Positions 1 to 7,430 of a stretch of DNA of 9,336 nt are shown here, piece by piece. Source of the stretch: Methylotenera sp. UBA6020 (GTDB taxonomy: Bacteria > Pseudomonadota > Gammaproteobacteria > Burkholderiales > Methylophilaceae); the NCBI GenBank assembly GCA_002429455.1, contig DIZU01000181.1:1-9336 (forward strand), in the 5' to 3' direction. Made by a program: the position numbers and the translations under genes. Each line of letters starts with the position of its first letter. Position 1 is the stretch's first letter. The notes beneath the pieces are model-generated. The model did not search any database. It was not told the DNA's origin and worked only from the letters and a program-made list of their open reading frames with translations.

Positions 1-457
1 ATTGCCAGCCTTGCTAACATGCTGCAACATGGGGCAATTCTTGATGATTGATTATGGTTTCGCTGCGTATGAGTACTACCATCCACAGCGCAATCTTGGA
101 ACGCTTATGTGCCACTATCAACATTATGCGCATACCGATCCATTGCTTAACATCGGTTTGCAAGACATCACCGCGCATGTCGATTTTACGAGTATTGCTC
201 ATGCTGGCGTCAACAATGGTTTAGAGTTAAGCGGTTTTTGCAGCCAAGCACAATTTTTAATGAATTGCGGCATTCTGGAAGTGATGTCACAAGTCTCGCC
301 GCATGATATGGCACGCTATGCGCCGCTTGCCGCCGCCGCGCAAAAACTATTATCTCCAGCTGAAATGGGTGATTTATTCAAGGTAATCGCTTTTAGCAAA
401 AACATAGAAGCACCTTTGCTCGGGTTCGTGAATGGCGATAAATCACACACCTTATAA
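1..457 (+). CDS. MidA/NDUFAF7-family class I SAM-dependent methyltransferase, C-terminal part (gene runs off the left edge)
   Basis: This is the last ~150 residues of a protein that is usually ~380-400 residues long. The family (SAM-dependent methyltransferase, DUF185/MidA) includes mitochondrial NDUFAF7, which methylates an arginine of a complex I subunit; the bacterial substrate is generally unknown. Visible family hallmarks are IDYGF at the end of a core strand, EYYHPQRNLGTL, the conserved DITAHVDF block, and a C-terminal QAQFLMNCGI helix. The stop TAA is at 455-457, and 34 bp separate it from trmB on the same strand. The frame used here is open from base 2, but its first ~13 residues (LPALLTCCNMGQF) fit the family poorly. 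Frame 1 instead reads IASLANMLQHGAI before hitting TGA at 49-51. A +1 frameshift near base 40 is therefore likely, through error or gene decay. The family call is firm; whether the gene is intact is not. Confidence 0.8.
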   Translation, partial: LPALLTCCNMGQFLMIDYGFAAYEYYHPQRNLGTLMCHYQHYAHTDPLLNIGLQDITAHVDFTSIAHAGVNNGLELSGFCSQAQFLMNCGILEVMSQVSPHDMARYAPLAAAAQKLLSPAEMGDLFKVIAFSKNIEAPLLGFVNGDKSHTL

Positions 458-487
458 TCGGCAACATTCAAATTTGCGTCATTAAAG

Positions 488-493
488 TATAAT
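488..493 (+). promoter_or_regulatory. Possible -10 element for trmB
   Basis: TATAAT is an exact sigma70 -10 match that overlaps the first possible trmB ATG (492). No good -35 lies at 16-18 bp upstream. If it is used, transcription would begin at about 500-501, on or just before the second ATG (501), giving a leaderless or nearly leaderless mRNA. The match could be chance in AT-rich DNA. Confidence 0.28.
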
Positions 494-1232
494 GGTGGTT
501 ATGACACAAGACATTAAAACTCAGCTAAATAGCCCGCAAGAAACTGCCAATGACGAAGATTTGAAAAATCGCCGCATTCGCAGTTTCGTACTGCGACAAG
601 GCAGGCTCACTAAAGGGCAAGAACGCGCCCTGGAAACTGGGCTGCCAAGATTTGGTATCCCCTATGCCGAAAAACCATGTGATTTAAACCAGGTTTTTGA
701 CCGCGAAAGCTCGCCAAAAATACTGGAAATTGGTTTTGGCATGGGTGAAACTACCGCAAAAATTGCACAAACTTTACCTGATTGTGATTTCTTAGCCGCC
801 GAAGTGCATACTCCTGGCGTGGGTGCATTACTTAAGCTGATTGAAGAGGAAGCGCTCACTAACATCCGTATCATTCAGCATGATGTAGTAGAGGTATTAC
901 AAAACATGCTGGCAGATGCGAGTTTGGATGGCGTGCATATTTTCTTTCCCGATCCTTGGCATAAGAAGCGGCATCACAAACGCAGGTTGATTCAAGCAGC
1001 GTTTGTAAAGTCGCTATGCAGCAAACTTAAAGTAGGCGGCTATTTGCATGTAGCCACCGATTGGCAGGAATATGCCGAGTGGGTGTTGGAAGTGTTGAAT
1101 GCAGAACCGCAGTTGCAAAATACGGCCGAAAGTTATGCCGAGAAACCAAGCTATCGTCCGCTGACTAAGTTTGAAAATCGCGGGATTAAACTCGGGCATG
1201 GTGTTTGGGATATGGTGTTTACGCGGAAGTAA
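492..1232 (+). CDS. trmB: tRNA (guanine-N7)-methyltransferase TrmB
   Basis: TrmB transfers a methyl group from SAM to N7 of G46 in the variable loop of tRNA, in the cytosol. The 246-residue reading has the whole family pattern: the [16 protein letters not shown] entry segment (~28-43), the SAM-binding loop EIGFGMGE (~79-86), [15 protein letters not shown] (~151-165) with the conserved PDPW-KKRH core, ATDW (~188-191), and the tRNA-binding TKFENRG (~225-231). Length is normal for the family. Two starts are possible: ATG 492 (MVVMTQD...) and ATG 501 (MTQD...). Neither has a strong Shine-Dalgarno sequence. The TATAAT overlapping 492 and the variability of this N-terminus slightly favour 501. It lies 34 bp after the MidA-family gene and converges with the broken VOC gene; no clear terminator was seen after it. 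Confidence 0.96.
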   Translation: MVVMTQDIKTQLNSPQETANDEDLKNRRIRSFVLRQGRLTKGQERALETGLPRFGIPYAEKPCDLNQVFDRESSPKILEIGFGMGETTAKIAQTLPDCDFLAAEVHTPGVGALLKLIEEEALTNIRIIQHDVVEVLQNMLADASLDGVHIFFPDPWHKKRHHKRRLIQAAFVKSLCSKLKVGGYLHVATDWQEYAEWVLEVLNAEPQLQNTAESYAEKPSYRPLTKFENRGIKLGHGVWDMVFTRK

Positions 1233-1312
1233 AATTTTAAACGCTATATTAAGACTTGTTAGCCTCGATTTCACTTCGTCTCATTGACGCTAGCTGGCTA
1301 ATGGATTATGTC

Positions 1313-1735
1313 TCAGTCTTGGGGTAATAATTGCGGATTCCATACAATCTCCCACAGATGATTATCAGGGTCTTGAAAGTAACCGGCGTGTAACCACCCC
1401 AAAATGTTTCCTGAGCTGGCTTTACTAAAGCTGCACCAGCGTCTTTTGTCTGTTCCATAAGTGCATCACTTCCATCTTGGACGAGACGTTATGACCGAGG
1501 GTGAATTCAGTTGGGCATGGGCTGCTTGGTGGGATACCTGAATCGTGGGAAATACTACTACGAGGCCAAATGGCTAGTTTCAACCCTGCCTGCAAATCAA
1601 AAAAGCTACGGCTCCATGCTCGAACTCTTTGCCGAAGATACCTTCGGTAGGTAAGCCGAGGCCATCGCGGTAAAATCGAAGCGAGCGCTCTAAGTCGTCA
1701 ACAGCTATGGTAATGACCGTAATTCGTGGTTTCAT
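1313..1735 (-). pseudogene. Broken VOC-superfamily (glyoxalase/bleomycin-resistance fold) protein gene
   Basis: Read leftwards from ATG at 1735, the strand gives MKPRITVITIAVDDLERSLR and continues as a typical VOC N-terminus for 51 codons, then stops (TGA 1582-1580). Three small indels restore a full ~140-residue protein. One base is missing in the A6 run at 1599-1604 (restores AVAFFDLQAG). One base is missing near 1466-1467 (restores KMEVDALMEQTKDAGAA). Two extra bases sit at about 1388-1391 (restores WGGYAGYFQDPDNHLWEIVW), ending at TGA 1315-1313. The shifts sum to zero. VOC proteins are beta-alpha-beta-beta-beta metal-dependent enzymes or binding proteins; the substrate cannot be told from this sequence. 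The gene starts 18 bp after the engB stop on the same strand, so it was probably co-transcribed. Conservation of nearly every family motif suggests recent decay, or clustered sequence errors. Confidence 0.85.
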
Positions 1736-1753
1736 AAAAACAGTTTTTTAAAA

Positions 1754-2386
1754 TTAAGCGCTTAAGTCATCTGACTCTTCCGCAAACAACCACTTGCCAA
1801 TCACTTTCTCCGCTTCTTCAACTCCTTGCTTCTTTAAGCTAGAAAACAATTGTATGGTGCACTCGCTATGATAATGATTGCCCCATGTTTCAATCAGTTC
1901 TTTGCGCACACGGCTTAATGTTAAGCCAGCCTCACCGCGTGAGAGTTTGTCTGATTTGGTTAATAAAACATGCACAGGTTTGCCGCTTGGGCAAAACCAA
2001 TCCAGCATTTGGCGGTCTAGGGGCGTGAGTGGATGGCGGCTATCCATGACCAACACCAAGCCGCCTAAACTTGAGCGTTCACTTAAATAACGGGCAAGTA
2101 CGTTTTGCCAGTGCGCACGCATGGCTTCAGGTACCTTGGCGTAGCCATAACCTGGTAAATCGACTAAATGCCTATCGTTACCAAGAGTGAAGAAGTTGAT
2201 AAGTTGCGTGCGGCCAGGTTGCTTGCTGACGAACGCTAGGCGGTTATGGTTGGCAAGCGTATTGAGCGCGCTGGATTTTCCGGCGTTAGAACGACCCGCA
2301 AAGGCGACCTCAATGCCGCTTGCTGGCGGCAAATCGCGTAGGTGATGGGCTGATATGTAAAAAGCAGCATTTTGAAACAAAGGCAT
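1754..2386 (-). CDS. engB: Ribosome biogenesis GTP-binding protein EngB/YihA/YsxC
   Basis: EngB is a small, usually essential TRAFAC-class GTPase that acts late in 50S ribosomal subunit assembly. All G motifs are present in the 210-residue product: the P-loop GRSNAGKSS (31-39), switch I GRTQ with its threonine (58-61), G3 DLPGYG (76-81) followed by YAKVP, G4 TKSDK (143-147), and a G5-like SSLKKQG (182-188). Length is typical. ATG 2386 fits the family's usual N-terminus (a short basic/aromatic segment, then DLP and the P-loop about 30 residues in). Only a weak GGA, inside the small palindrome TTGGATTCCAA just upstream, could serve as ribosome-binding site. It is divergent from the cytochrome c4 gene, which matches the common betaproteobacterial engB-cytochrome c4 neighbourhood. 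The broken VOC gene follows 18 bp downstream. Confidence 0.97.
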   Translation of the reverse strand: MPLFQNAAFYISAHHLRDLPPASGIEVAFAGRSNAGKSSALNTLANHNRLAFVSKQPGRTQLINFFTLGNDRHLVDLPGYGYAKVPEAMRAHWQNVLARYLSERSSLGGLVLVMDSRHPLTPLDRQMLDWFCPSGKPVHVLLTKSDKLSRGEAGLTLSRVRKELIETWGNHYHSECTIQLFSSLKKQGVEEAEKVIGKWLFAEESDDLSA

Positions 2387-2571
2387 TTGGAATCCAATTC
2401 TATTAGGTTGTCGCTGTTTGCTTGCGCATTATCGGGCTAAACACTATATAAACGACAATGTAAACAATAGTGAAAAATGCTATCACGATTAGGGGTTTTT
2501 CGCTAAAATAGTGAGTTAATTGATTGAATAATTTAGATTAGTCATCTTACCCGTAAGTAAATTCAAGATTT

Positions 2572-2576
2572 AGGAG
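2572..2576 (+). promoter_or_regulatory. Ribosome-binding site of the cytochrome c4 gene
   Basis: AGGAG lies 5 nt before ATG 2582 and fixes that start. The rest of the 195-bp engB-cytochrome gap (2387-2581) is AT-rich. I found no convincing -35/-10 pair in it for either direction. Confidence 0.8.
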
Positions 2577-2581
2577 CAGTA

Positions 2582-3253
2582 ATGCAATTTCGTCATCTAA
2601 TGAAGTTAAATTTAGCAGGATTAATGTTAAGTGTTGTGTTTAGCGTATCGGTACAGGCTGCGGTAGATGCTTCTGCAAAAAAAGCGGACGTCAAAGCTGT
2701 AGTGGCAGATAAAGTGGTTGAGAAAAACTCTGCGGAGAAGATTGTGAATACCGTGTGTGCCGCTTGCCACACACCCGATGGTAATAGCGTAATTACGCTG
2801 AATCCAAAATTAGCGGGTCAGCACCCTGAATACCTCGAAAAACAGTTGACGGAATTTAAGTCCGGCAAGCGTGCCAATGCGGTGATGTCTGGCATGGCGT
2901 CTACATTAAGTGATGACGACATAAAAAGCTTGGCCGCTTATTTTTCCAGTAAAAAACTCACCTTAGGCCAAGCAAAAACTAACGGCGCAGGCTCGCTAGG
3001 TGAAAAAATATATCGTGGTGGTATTGCTGCTACTAACGTACCTGCATGCGCGGCGTGTCATGGTGCTACTGGTGCCGGATTGCCAAAACAGTTTCCACGG
3101 ATGGGTGGCCAGCATGCAGACTACGTTCAGGCACAATTGAAAAACTTCCGTACGGGTGAGCGTACCAATGCGCCGATGATGATGGCAATTGCGACTAAAA
3201 TGACGGATGCTGAAATGGCGGCTGTAGCCGATTACATCCAGGGCTTACGCTAA
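2582..3253 (+). CDS. Di-heme cytochrome c4, periplasmic
   Basis: This is a two-domain c-type cytochrome that carries electrons in the periplasm or at the outer face of the inner membrane, typically between the bc1 complex and terminal oxidases. The 223-residue precursor has a Sec signal peptide (basic MQFRHLMKLN, hydrophobic core, probable cleavage after VQA near residue 26). A charged Lys/Val/Ala-rich linker (~29-50) follows. Domain 1 has CAACH with Cys59, Cys62 and His63, plus a distal methionine in VMSGMA (~101-106). Domain 2 has CAACH with Cys156, Cys159 and His160, plus a distal methionine in NAPMMM (~196-201). The repeated LAGQH.EY / MGGQHADY and F..G.R.NA segments show the internal duplication typical of cytochrome c4. 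AGGAG sits 5 nt before the start. The gene lies just before resB-ccsB, whose products attach its hemes. Confidence 0.95.
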   Translation: MQFRHLMKLNLAGLMLSVVFSVSVQAAVDASAKKADVKAVVADKVVEKNSAEKIVNTVCAACHTPDGNSVITLNPKLAGQHPEYLEKQLTEFKSGKRANAVMSGMASTLSDDDIKSLAAYFSSKKLTLGQAKTNGAGSLGEKIYRGGIAATNVPACAACHGATGAGLPKQFPRMGGQHADYVQAQLKNFRTGERTNAPMMMAIATKMTDAEMAAVADYIQGLR

Positions 3254-3264
3254 TCTATCTTGTC

Positions 3265-3298
3265 TATCATTAGGGTGGTGCAAGCTGCCCTAATGATA
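3265..3298 (+). terminator. Perfect 11-bp hairpin after cytochrome c4
   Basis: TATCATTAGGG (3265-3275) and CCCTAATGATA (3288-3298) are perfectly complementary around a 12-nt loop, starting 12 bp after the cytochrome c4 stop. The stem is stable but no U-run follows on either strand. It may be a non-canonical terminator, a 3' mRNA-stabilising hairpin, or an element that uncouples cytochrome c4 from resB-ccsB. Confidence 0.5.
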
Positions 3299-3312
3299 TC
3301 CTCACTATTTAT

Positions 3313-3340
3313 TTGGCAACTATCAGTATTTTTATATAGT
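3313..3340 (+). promoter_or_regulatory. Predicted sigma70 promoter for resB-ccsB
   Basis: TTGGCA (3313-3318; 5/6 of the -35 consensus) and TATAGT (3335-3340; 5/6 of the -10 consensus) are 16 bp apart. They lie directly after the cytochrome c4 hairpin. Transcription would start near 3347, giving a leader of about 75 nt before the TTG at 3421. Spacing and context support it; there is no experimental evidence. Confidence 0.5.
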
Positions 3341-3384
3341 CATAGCTGCACAGTTAAAATTACTTTCAAGCTTTGCCGACCTAC

Positions 3385-3432
3385 TATTTTGAATGCTTAA
3401 TACTTTGAATACCCAATATTTTGAATCCTAAA
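3385..3432 (+). repeat. Three tandem 16-bp repeats over the resB start
   Basis: Three head-to-tail units share the consensus TAYTTTGAATNCYNAA: 3385-3400 (TATTTTGAATGCTTAA), 3401-3416 (TACTTTGAATACCCAA) and 3417-3432 (TATTTTGAATCCTAAA). Bases 4-10 (TTTGAAT) are identical in all three. The third unit contains TTG 3421, the best available resB start. The array lies in the leader, downstream of the predicted promoter. Confidence 0.8.
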
Positions 3433-5415
3433 CTATCATTATCTAAAAACATTTTTGACCTTATGAGCTCAATGCGTTTTGCTGTGAGCATGTTGAGTGT
3501 TCTCGGTATTGCATCAATTATCGGCACAGTGCTTAAGCAGAATGAGCCGTATGAAAATTACATCATCAAATTTGGCCAGTTCTGGTTCAGTTTTTTTGAA
3601 AGTTTAGGTCTTTACGACGTTTACCATAGCGGCTGGTTCTTATTAATTTTACTGTTTTTGATCACATCCTGCAGTCTTTGTATTTACCGCAATAGCCCGC
3701 TAATGATTAAAGAGTGGCGCGCTTTCAAAGAGCAGGCGACTGAAAAATCACTGAATGTTTTTAGTCACAGAGAAACCTACTCGGTCAACTTCACGCTAGA
3801 AAACAACAGTTTAGCCAACACCAAGCAGCAAATAGTCCGCTTTTTGAACGCTAAGGGTTTTAAGTACAAATTTAAAACAAAAGCGGATGGTAGCGAATTA
3901 ATCGCTGCCAAAGCGGGTACTCACCAGCGTTTAGGCTATATTTTTACCCATACCGCCATGGTAGTGATCTTTTTTGGCGGCTTATTAGACGGGAATTTGC
4001 CGTTAAAAGTGCAAGAAATCTTAGGCAATAAGCGTATTGAGACGCAGGATATTCCAGAGTCTCAAGTACCCGCAATTAGTCGGCTAAGCACAAATAACCC
4101 ATCATTCCGCGCGAACATGACGCTTCCAGAAGGCACAAGTGATAACGTGGCTTTTGTGCGTGTGCGTGACGGCTACTTGGTGCAAGACTTGCCATTTCGC
4201 ATTGCTTTAAAAGATTTTCGTATTGAACATTATGCAACGGGTCAGCCTAAGTCGTTTGAAAGCGATATTGTGATTACTGATCCAGATCTTAAAACACCGC
4301 TCGCCAAAACCATCAGTGTCAATCATCCTCTCACTTATAAAGGTGTAGCGATTTATCAGTCGGACTTTCAGGATGGCGGAACCAAGCTTAATTTTAAGGT
4401 ATGGAATTTATTTACTAAAGACCAGCAACCCCAAACACTGGATGGTGCTATTTTTCAAAAAGGCACGTTAGGGCAAGGCGCTGAGGCCTTTAAAGTTGAA
4501 TATAACGACTTCCGAAAATTTAATATCATCAATTTGTCACCAGATGGCAAAGGCAAACCGCATAATGTAGGGCCAAATATCACCTACAAATTACGTGATA
4601 CGCAAGGTCAAGCCAAAGAGTACGTCACTTATATGCAACCCATGCAAATAGATGGCAGGCACTATTTTATTTCTGGTATGCGTGAAACGGTGCAAGACGA
4701 CTTTCATTACCTGCGTATTCCTGTCGATGAAGATTTGAGTATTAATGGCTTTATGAATTTTAGAGCTACTATGATGGACGCATCTAAATACCCGGAAATT
4801 GCGCATCGATTGGCACTAAGTGCCATAGCAAAGAATAAAGGCGTTGATAATAGAGATACGGCAGTAAAAAAACAGTTTGAAGATAGCGTAGTGCAGTTGA
4901 TGGGCACTTTTGCACATGGTGGATATAACGAAGTGGCACAAGTAATAGAAAAAAATGTGCCAGAAAAAGAACGTGAAGTCGCTGCCAAAACTTATATCAA
5001 GATGATCAATCTTGCGGCGCTTGAAGCCTATAACCTGAGTTTAGAGGCAAATAAAAAGTCAACCTTAGTCAACAATGCCGAAACTGAAACGTTAATTCGA
5101 GATAGCTTGAACGGATTTAGTGACATGTTTTTTTACGGCACGCCGTATTATTTGCAGCTAGAAAAGTTTGATCTCAAAGAAGCCAGTGGTTTACAGTTAA
5201 CAAAGTCACCTGGTGAAAAATGGGTTTATTTGGGCTCAGCCTTGCTGGTGCTAGGCATATTTTCCATGATGTATATTCGTGAGCGGCGTATTTGGCTTTT
5301 ACTAAAACCTGCCAGCAATCAAGTGCTTTTTGCAATGTCGTCAAACCGCAAGAATTTAGATTTTGAACAAGAGTTTAGTTTATATCGCGAACAGCTTAAA
5401 AGCCTATTAGTGTGA
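3421..5415 (+). CDS. resB: Cytochrome c biogenesis protein ResB (Ccs1-type, System II)
   Basis: ResB works with CcsB/CcsA to move heme across the inner membrane and attach it to CXXCH motifs of apocytochromes. The 664-residue product has the family layout: transmembrane helix 1 in MRFAVSMLSVLGIASIIGTVL (~18-38), helix 2 at ~72-89, helix 3 in YIFTHTAMVVIFFGGLL (~173-189), a long periplasmic domain (~190-600) with the conserved HPLTYKGVAIYQSDF (~302-316), and helix 4 at ~601-619, followed by a ~45-residue cytosolic tail. His177 of THTA lies in a membrane helix, as expected for a heme-ligating residue. The start is uncertain: an in-frame TGA lies at 3406-3408, the first ATG (3463) would cut into the conserved N-terminus just before helix 1, and TTG 3421 fits the protein but has no Shine-Dalgarno. 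The stop at 5413-5415 overlaps the ccsB ribosome-binding site. Confidence 0.94.
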   Translation: MNPKLSLSKNIFDLMSSMRFAVSMLSVLGIASIIGTVLKQNEPYENYIIKFGQFWFSFFESLGLYDVYHSGWFLLILLFLITSCSLCIYRNSPLMIKEWRAFKEQATEKSLNVFSHRETYSVNFTLENNSLANTKQQIVRFLNAKGFKYKFKTKADGSELIAAKAGTHQRLGYIFTHTAMVVIFFGGLLDGNLPLKVQEILGNKRIETQDIPESQVPAISRLSTNNPSFRANMTLPEGTSDNVAFVRVRDGYLVQDLPFRIALKDFRIEHYATGQPKSFESDIVITDPDLKTPLAKTISVNHPLTYKGVAIYQSDFQDGGTKLNFKVWNLFTKDQQPQTLDGAIFQKGTLGQGAEAFKVEYNDFRKFNIINLSPDGKGKPHNVGPNITYKLRDTQGQAKEYVTYMQPMQIDGRHYFISGMRETVQDDFHYLRIPVDEDLSINGFMNFRATMMDASKYPEIAHRLALSAIAKNKGVDNRDTAVKKQFEDSVVQLMGTFAHGGYNEVAQVIEKNVPEKEREVAAKTYIKMINLAALEAYNLSLEANKKSTLVNNAETETLIRDSLNGFSDMFFYGTPYYLQLEKFDLKEASGLQLTKSPGEKWVYLGSALLVLGIFSMMYIRERRIWLLLKPASNQVLFAMSSNRKNLDFEQEFSLYREQLKSLLV

Positions 5416-5417
5416 GG
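5414..5417 (+). promoter_or_regulatory. Ribosome-binding site of ccsB, overlapping the resB stop
   Basis: GAGG lies 7 nt before ATG 5425 and shares bases with the resB stop codon TGA (5413-5415). This indicates translational coupling of the two subunits of one complex. Confidence 0.75.
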
Positions 5418-5424
5418 ATTTAAC

Positions 5425-6570
5425 ATGAATACCAACATAATAGATTACCAACCCAAATCTCTATTGCAACGGCTTAATTGGCAAGATTGGCTGTATGCAT
5501 TGTTGCTAGTGGCAGGTGCAATATTTGCCTACAGCCAATACGCAAAATTTATGGACATCTACGAAGTGACGTTTTTGTTTGGTGCGGCAGCGGTATTTAG
5601 CTATATAGGCTGGCAGTGGAAAGCGATAGCTAGGTTAGTGTTAGGCGTGGCTGTTGTAAGCTTGTTTTCAATTAGTTTGTATCATGGTGATCAAGCCCGG
5701 GCTACACAGGCATTTCTGCTGAAATTTTTAATTTCTAGCCAATCTGCCATTATGTGGATGAATGTATTGTTTGTGTTAGCGATGGTTACCTACTGGTTTG
5801 CCATGTACAAACGTTCTGAATTTACAGGGAAAGTAGCCTCAGCATTGACTTGGAGTGCTGTCTTAATGGGCTTTGTAGGCCTAATGGTGCGTTGGTATGA
5901 GTCATATTTAATCGCACCAGAAGTTGGTCACATTCCAATTAGCAATCTGTATGAAGTGTTTATTTTGTTTTGCCTGATTACCGCTTTGCTCTATTTGCAT
6001 TACGAGCAACGTTTTAATACTAAACAACTGGGTGGCTTTGTACTGCTTGTCATCAATGCGGCAGTTGGTTTTATTCTTTGGTATACATTTGATCGTCATG
6101 CCAACAATATTCAGCCATTAGTACCAGCGCTACAAAGTTATTGGATGAAAATACATGTGCCGGCCAACTTTATCGGTTACGGTTCTTTTTCATTAGCGGC
6201 CATGGTCTCTAGCGCTTATTTGCTTGCGAAAAATGGTGTATTAGCGTCACGCTTACCGAGTTTGGACGTATTAGATGACCTGATGTATAAATCCATTGCA
6301 GTGGGTTTTGCATTTTTTACGATTGCGACTATTTTAGGTGCAATTTGGGCAGCTGAAGCGTGGGGCGGCTATTGGAGTTGGGACCCTAAAGAAACTTGGG
6401 CACTCATTGTTTGGCTTAACTATGCTGCATGGTTGCACTTACGCATGGTGAAAGGTTTGCGCGGCCCAGTGCTGGCATGGTGGGCGCTTATTGGTTTAAT
6501 CGTCACAACCTTTGCATTTTTAGGCGTGAATATGTTTTTGAGTGGCTTGCATTCATATGGTACGCTGTAA
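5425..6570 (+). CDS. ccsB: Cytochrome c biogenesis protein CcsB/CcsA (heme handling protein, WWD domain)
   Basis: This is the heme-handling half of the System II cytochrome c synthetase. With ResB it exports heme and presents it, reduced, to apocytochrome c. The 381-residue protein is polytopic, with hydrophobic helices spread over its whole length (for example ~21-40, ~46-62, ~69-86, ~110-127, ~139-155, ~173-191, ~203-220, ~250-268, ~289-308, ~324-339, ~349-370). The tryptophan-rich WWD signature lies at ~308-325 (WAAEAWGGYWSWDPKETW). Flanking histidines match those known to bind heme in the family: His244 in KIHVPANF and His376 in GLHSY as the periplasmic pair, and His338 in WLHLR as a membrane one. 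The conserved HIPISNLYE is at 169-177. ATG 5425 follows GAGG and starts 9 bp after resB. Length and motifs are complete. Confidence 0.96.
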   Translation: MNTNIIDYQPKSLLQRLNWQDWLYALLLVAGAIFAYSQYAKFMDIYEVTFLFGAAAVFSYIGWQWKAIARLVLGVAVVSLFSISLYHGDQARATQAFLLKFLISSQSAIMWMNVLFVLAMVTYWFAMYKRSEFTGKVASALTWSAVLMGFVGLMVRWYESYLIAPEVGHIPISNLYEVFILFCLITALLYLHYEQRFNTKQLGGFVLLVINAAVGFILWYTFDRHANNIQPLVPALQSYWMKIHVPANFIGYGSFSLAAMVSSAYLLAKNGVLASRLPSLDVLDDLMYKSIAVGFAFFTIATILGAIWAAEAWGGYWSWDPKETWALIVWLNYAAWLHLRMVKGLRGPVLAWWALIGLIVTTFAFLGVNMFLSGLHSYGTL

Positions 6571-6581
6571 GCAATTGGAGT

Positions 6582-6608
6582 AAAAAAACGGCTTTAGGCC
6601 GCTTTTTT
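6582..6608. terminator. Bidirectional intrinsic terminator between ccsB and the sensor kinase gene
   Basis: A7 (6582-6588), CGGC, a short loop TTTAG, GCCG, a bulged C, then T6 (6603-6608). The GC stem flanked by A and T runs can end transcription of ccsB rightwards and of the kinase gene leftwards, which fits their convergent arrangement. Confidence 0.8.
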
Positions 6609-6641
6609 ATTGTGTAAAGTAATCGGTTGTAATTGATCGCT

Positions 6642-7388
6642 TTAATTATCTATAGTGGAAGCAATCATCTCTAGCCTAAAGCGTACCTCGCCATCGCGAT
6701 TTTCAGCTAGGCTTAAATGGTAACCCGCCTGTCTAGCTTGCTGGGCTACATGGTAAAGTCCAACACCTAAGCCATTCTTCGAGCTAACGTGTGACTTAAA
6801 CAATCGTTCAGCGACATCTGTAGGCACAGCAGAGCCAGTATCAGACACTTCTATACGCAAATTTTGCGATGGCATTAAAGTCACTTTGATGAGCGTATTG
6901 GCCACTAATTTTGCTTTTTCTAAGGCATTCTGTAGCAAGTTATCCACTACGCTATTGAGCATTTCGGAGTCAATATCGGCCTTGGGTAAGTTGGCTGGTG
7001 TTTCAAATTGCATTTGATGATGCGTGTTGAGCTGTTTGAAGCTTTTCCACCAAGTGGCCACTTTTGCCTGATGTTTTTTCTCCATGTTTGGGCGTTCAAG
7101 TTTGGTTAGCGTGTTAGCCAGGCGTTGGTTTAGCCTTGGTAATTGTTTTTTAACCAGCTCAATTAGTCTTGTATCGTCATTTGCATCATTGTTTGTATTA
7201 TGGTTCTGTTCAGCCGCCGCAGATAAAGCCCCCAGTGATTGCAGAATATTCTTGATGTCATGGGTGAGCCGTGACCCGGTTTCATAAAACGTTTGCATAT
7301 AAGTGTTTTGGCTAATGGTTTCTTCACGACGTTTTGTTTCATAAAACTCGCCTAAAATCTGTGTTAACAACTGAACATGTAGATACAT
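6642..7388 (-). CDS. Sensor histidine kinase, catalytic C-terminal part (DHp + HATPase_c)
   Basis: Counted from ATG 7388, this 248-residue segment holds the complete transmitter module. The phospho-acceptor helix has RLTHDIKNILQSL (~40-52, His43); this HDxKN form differs from the common HExRTPL box and resembles PrsK-like kinases. The ATP-binding domain has an N box VVDNLLQNALEKA (~147-159), a G1 box DTGSAVP (~183-189), an F-box-like RLFKSHVSSK (~195-204) and a G2 box NGLGVGLYHV (~205-214). All residues needed for autophosphorylation appear present. A coiled-coil-like stretch YETKRREETISQN precedes His43. The first ATG follows TTTACTCCTGCC, which has no ribosome-binding site, so it probably is not an independent gene but the lower half of the interrupted kinase. 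No response regulator gene is adjacent in this window. Confidence 0.85.
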   Translation of the reverse strand: MYLHVQLLTQILGEFYETKRREETISQNTYMQTFYETGSRLTHDIKNILQSLGALSAAAEQNHNTNNDANDDTRLIELVKKQLPRLNQRLANTLTKLERPNMEKKHQAKVATWWKSFKQLNTHHQMQFETPANLPKADIDSEMLNSVVDNLLQNALEKAKLVANTLIKVTLMPSQNLRIEVSDTGSAVPTDVAERLFKSHVSSKNGLGVGLYHVAQQARQAGYHLSLAENRDGEVRFRLEMIASTIDN

Positions 7389-7430
7389 GGCAGGAGTAAA
7401 CTGCCAGCGCGAGTAAAGGGTTAAATGCAG

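Noticed and set aside
1259..1301. TTAGCC ... GGCTAA inverted repeat as a terminator between trmB and the VOC pseudogene
   Set aside because: Only 6-bp arms with a 31-nt loop and no T-run; expected by chance.
2428..2458. engB promoter on the minus strand (TTGTCG and GATAAT)
   Set aside because: The hexamers are 19 bp apart and the -35 is poor, so it is not strong enough to list as a feature.
4591..4988. Minus-strand open frames inside resB
   Set aside because: They lie wholly within a strongly supported gene, have no family features and no ribosome-binding sites; antisense shadows.
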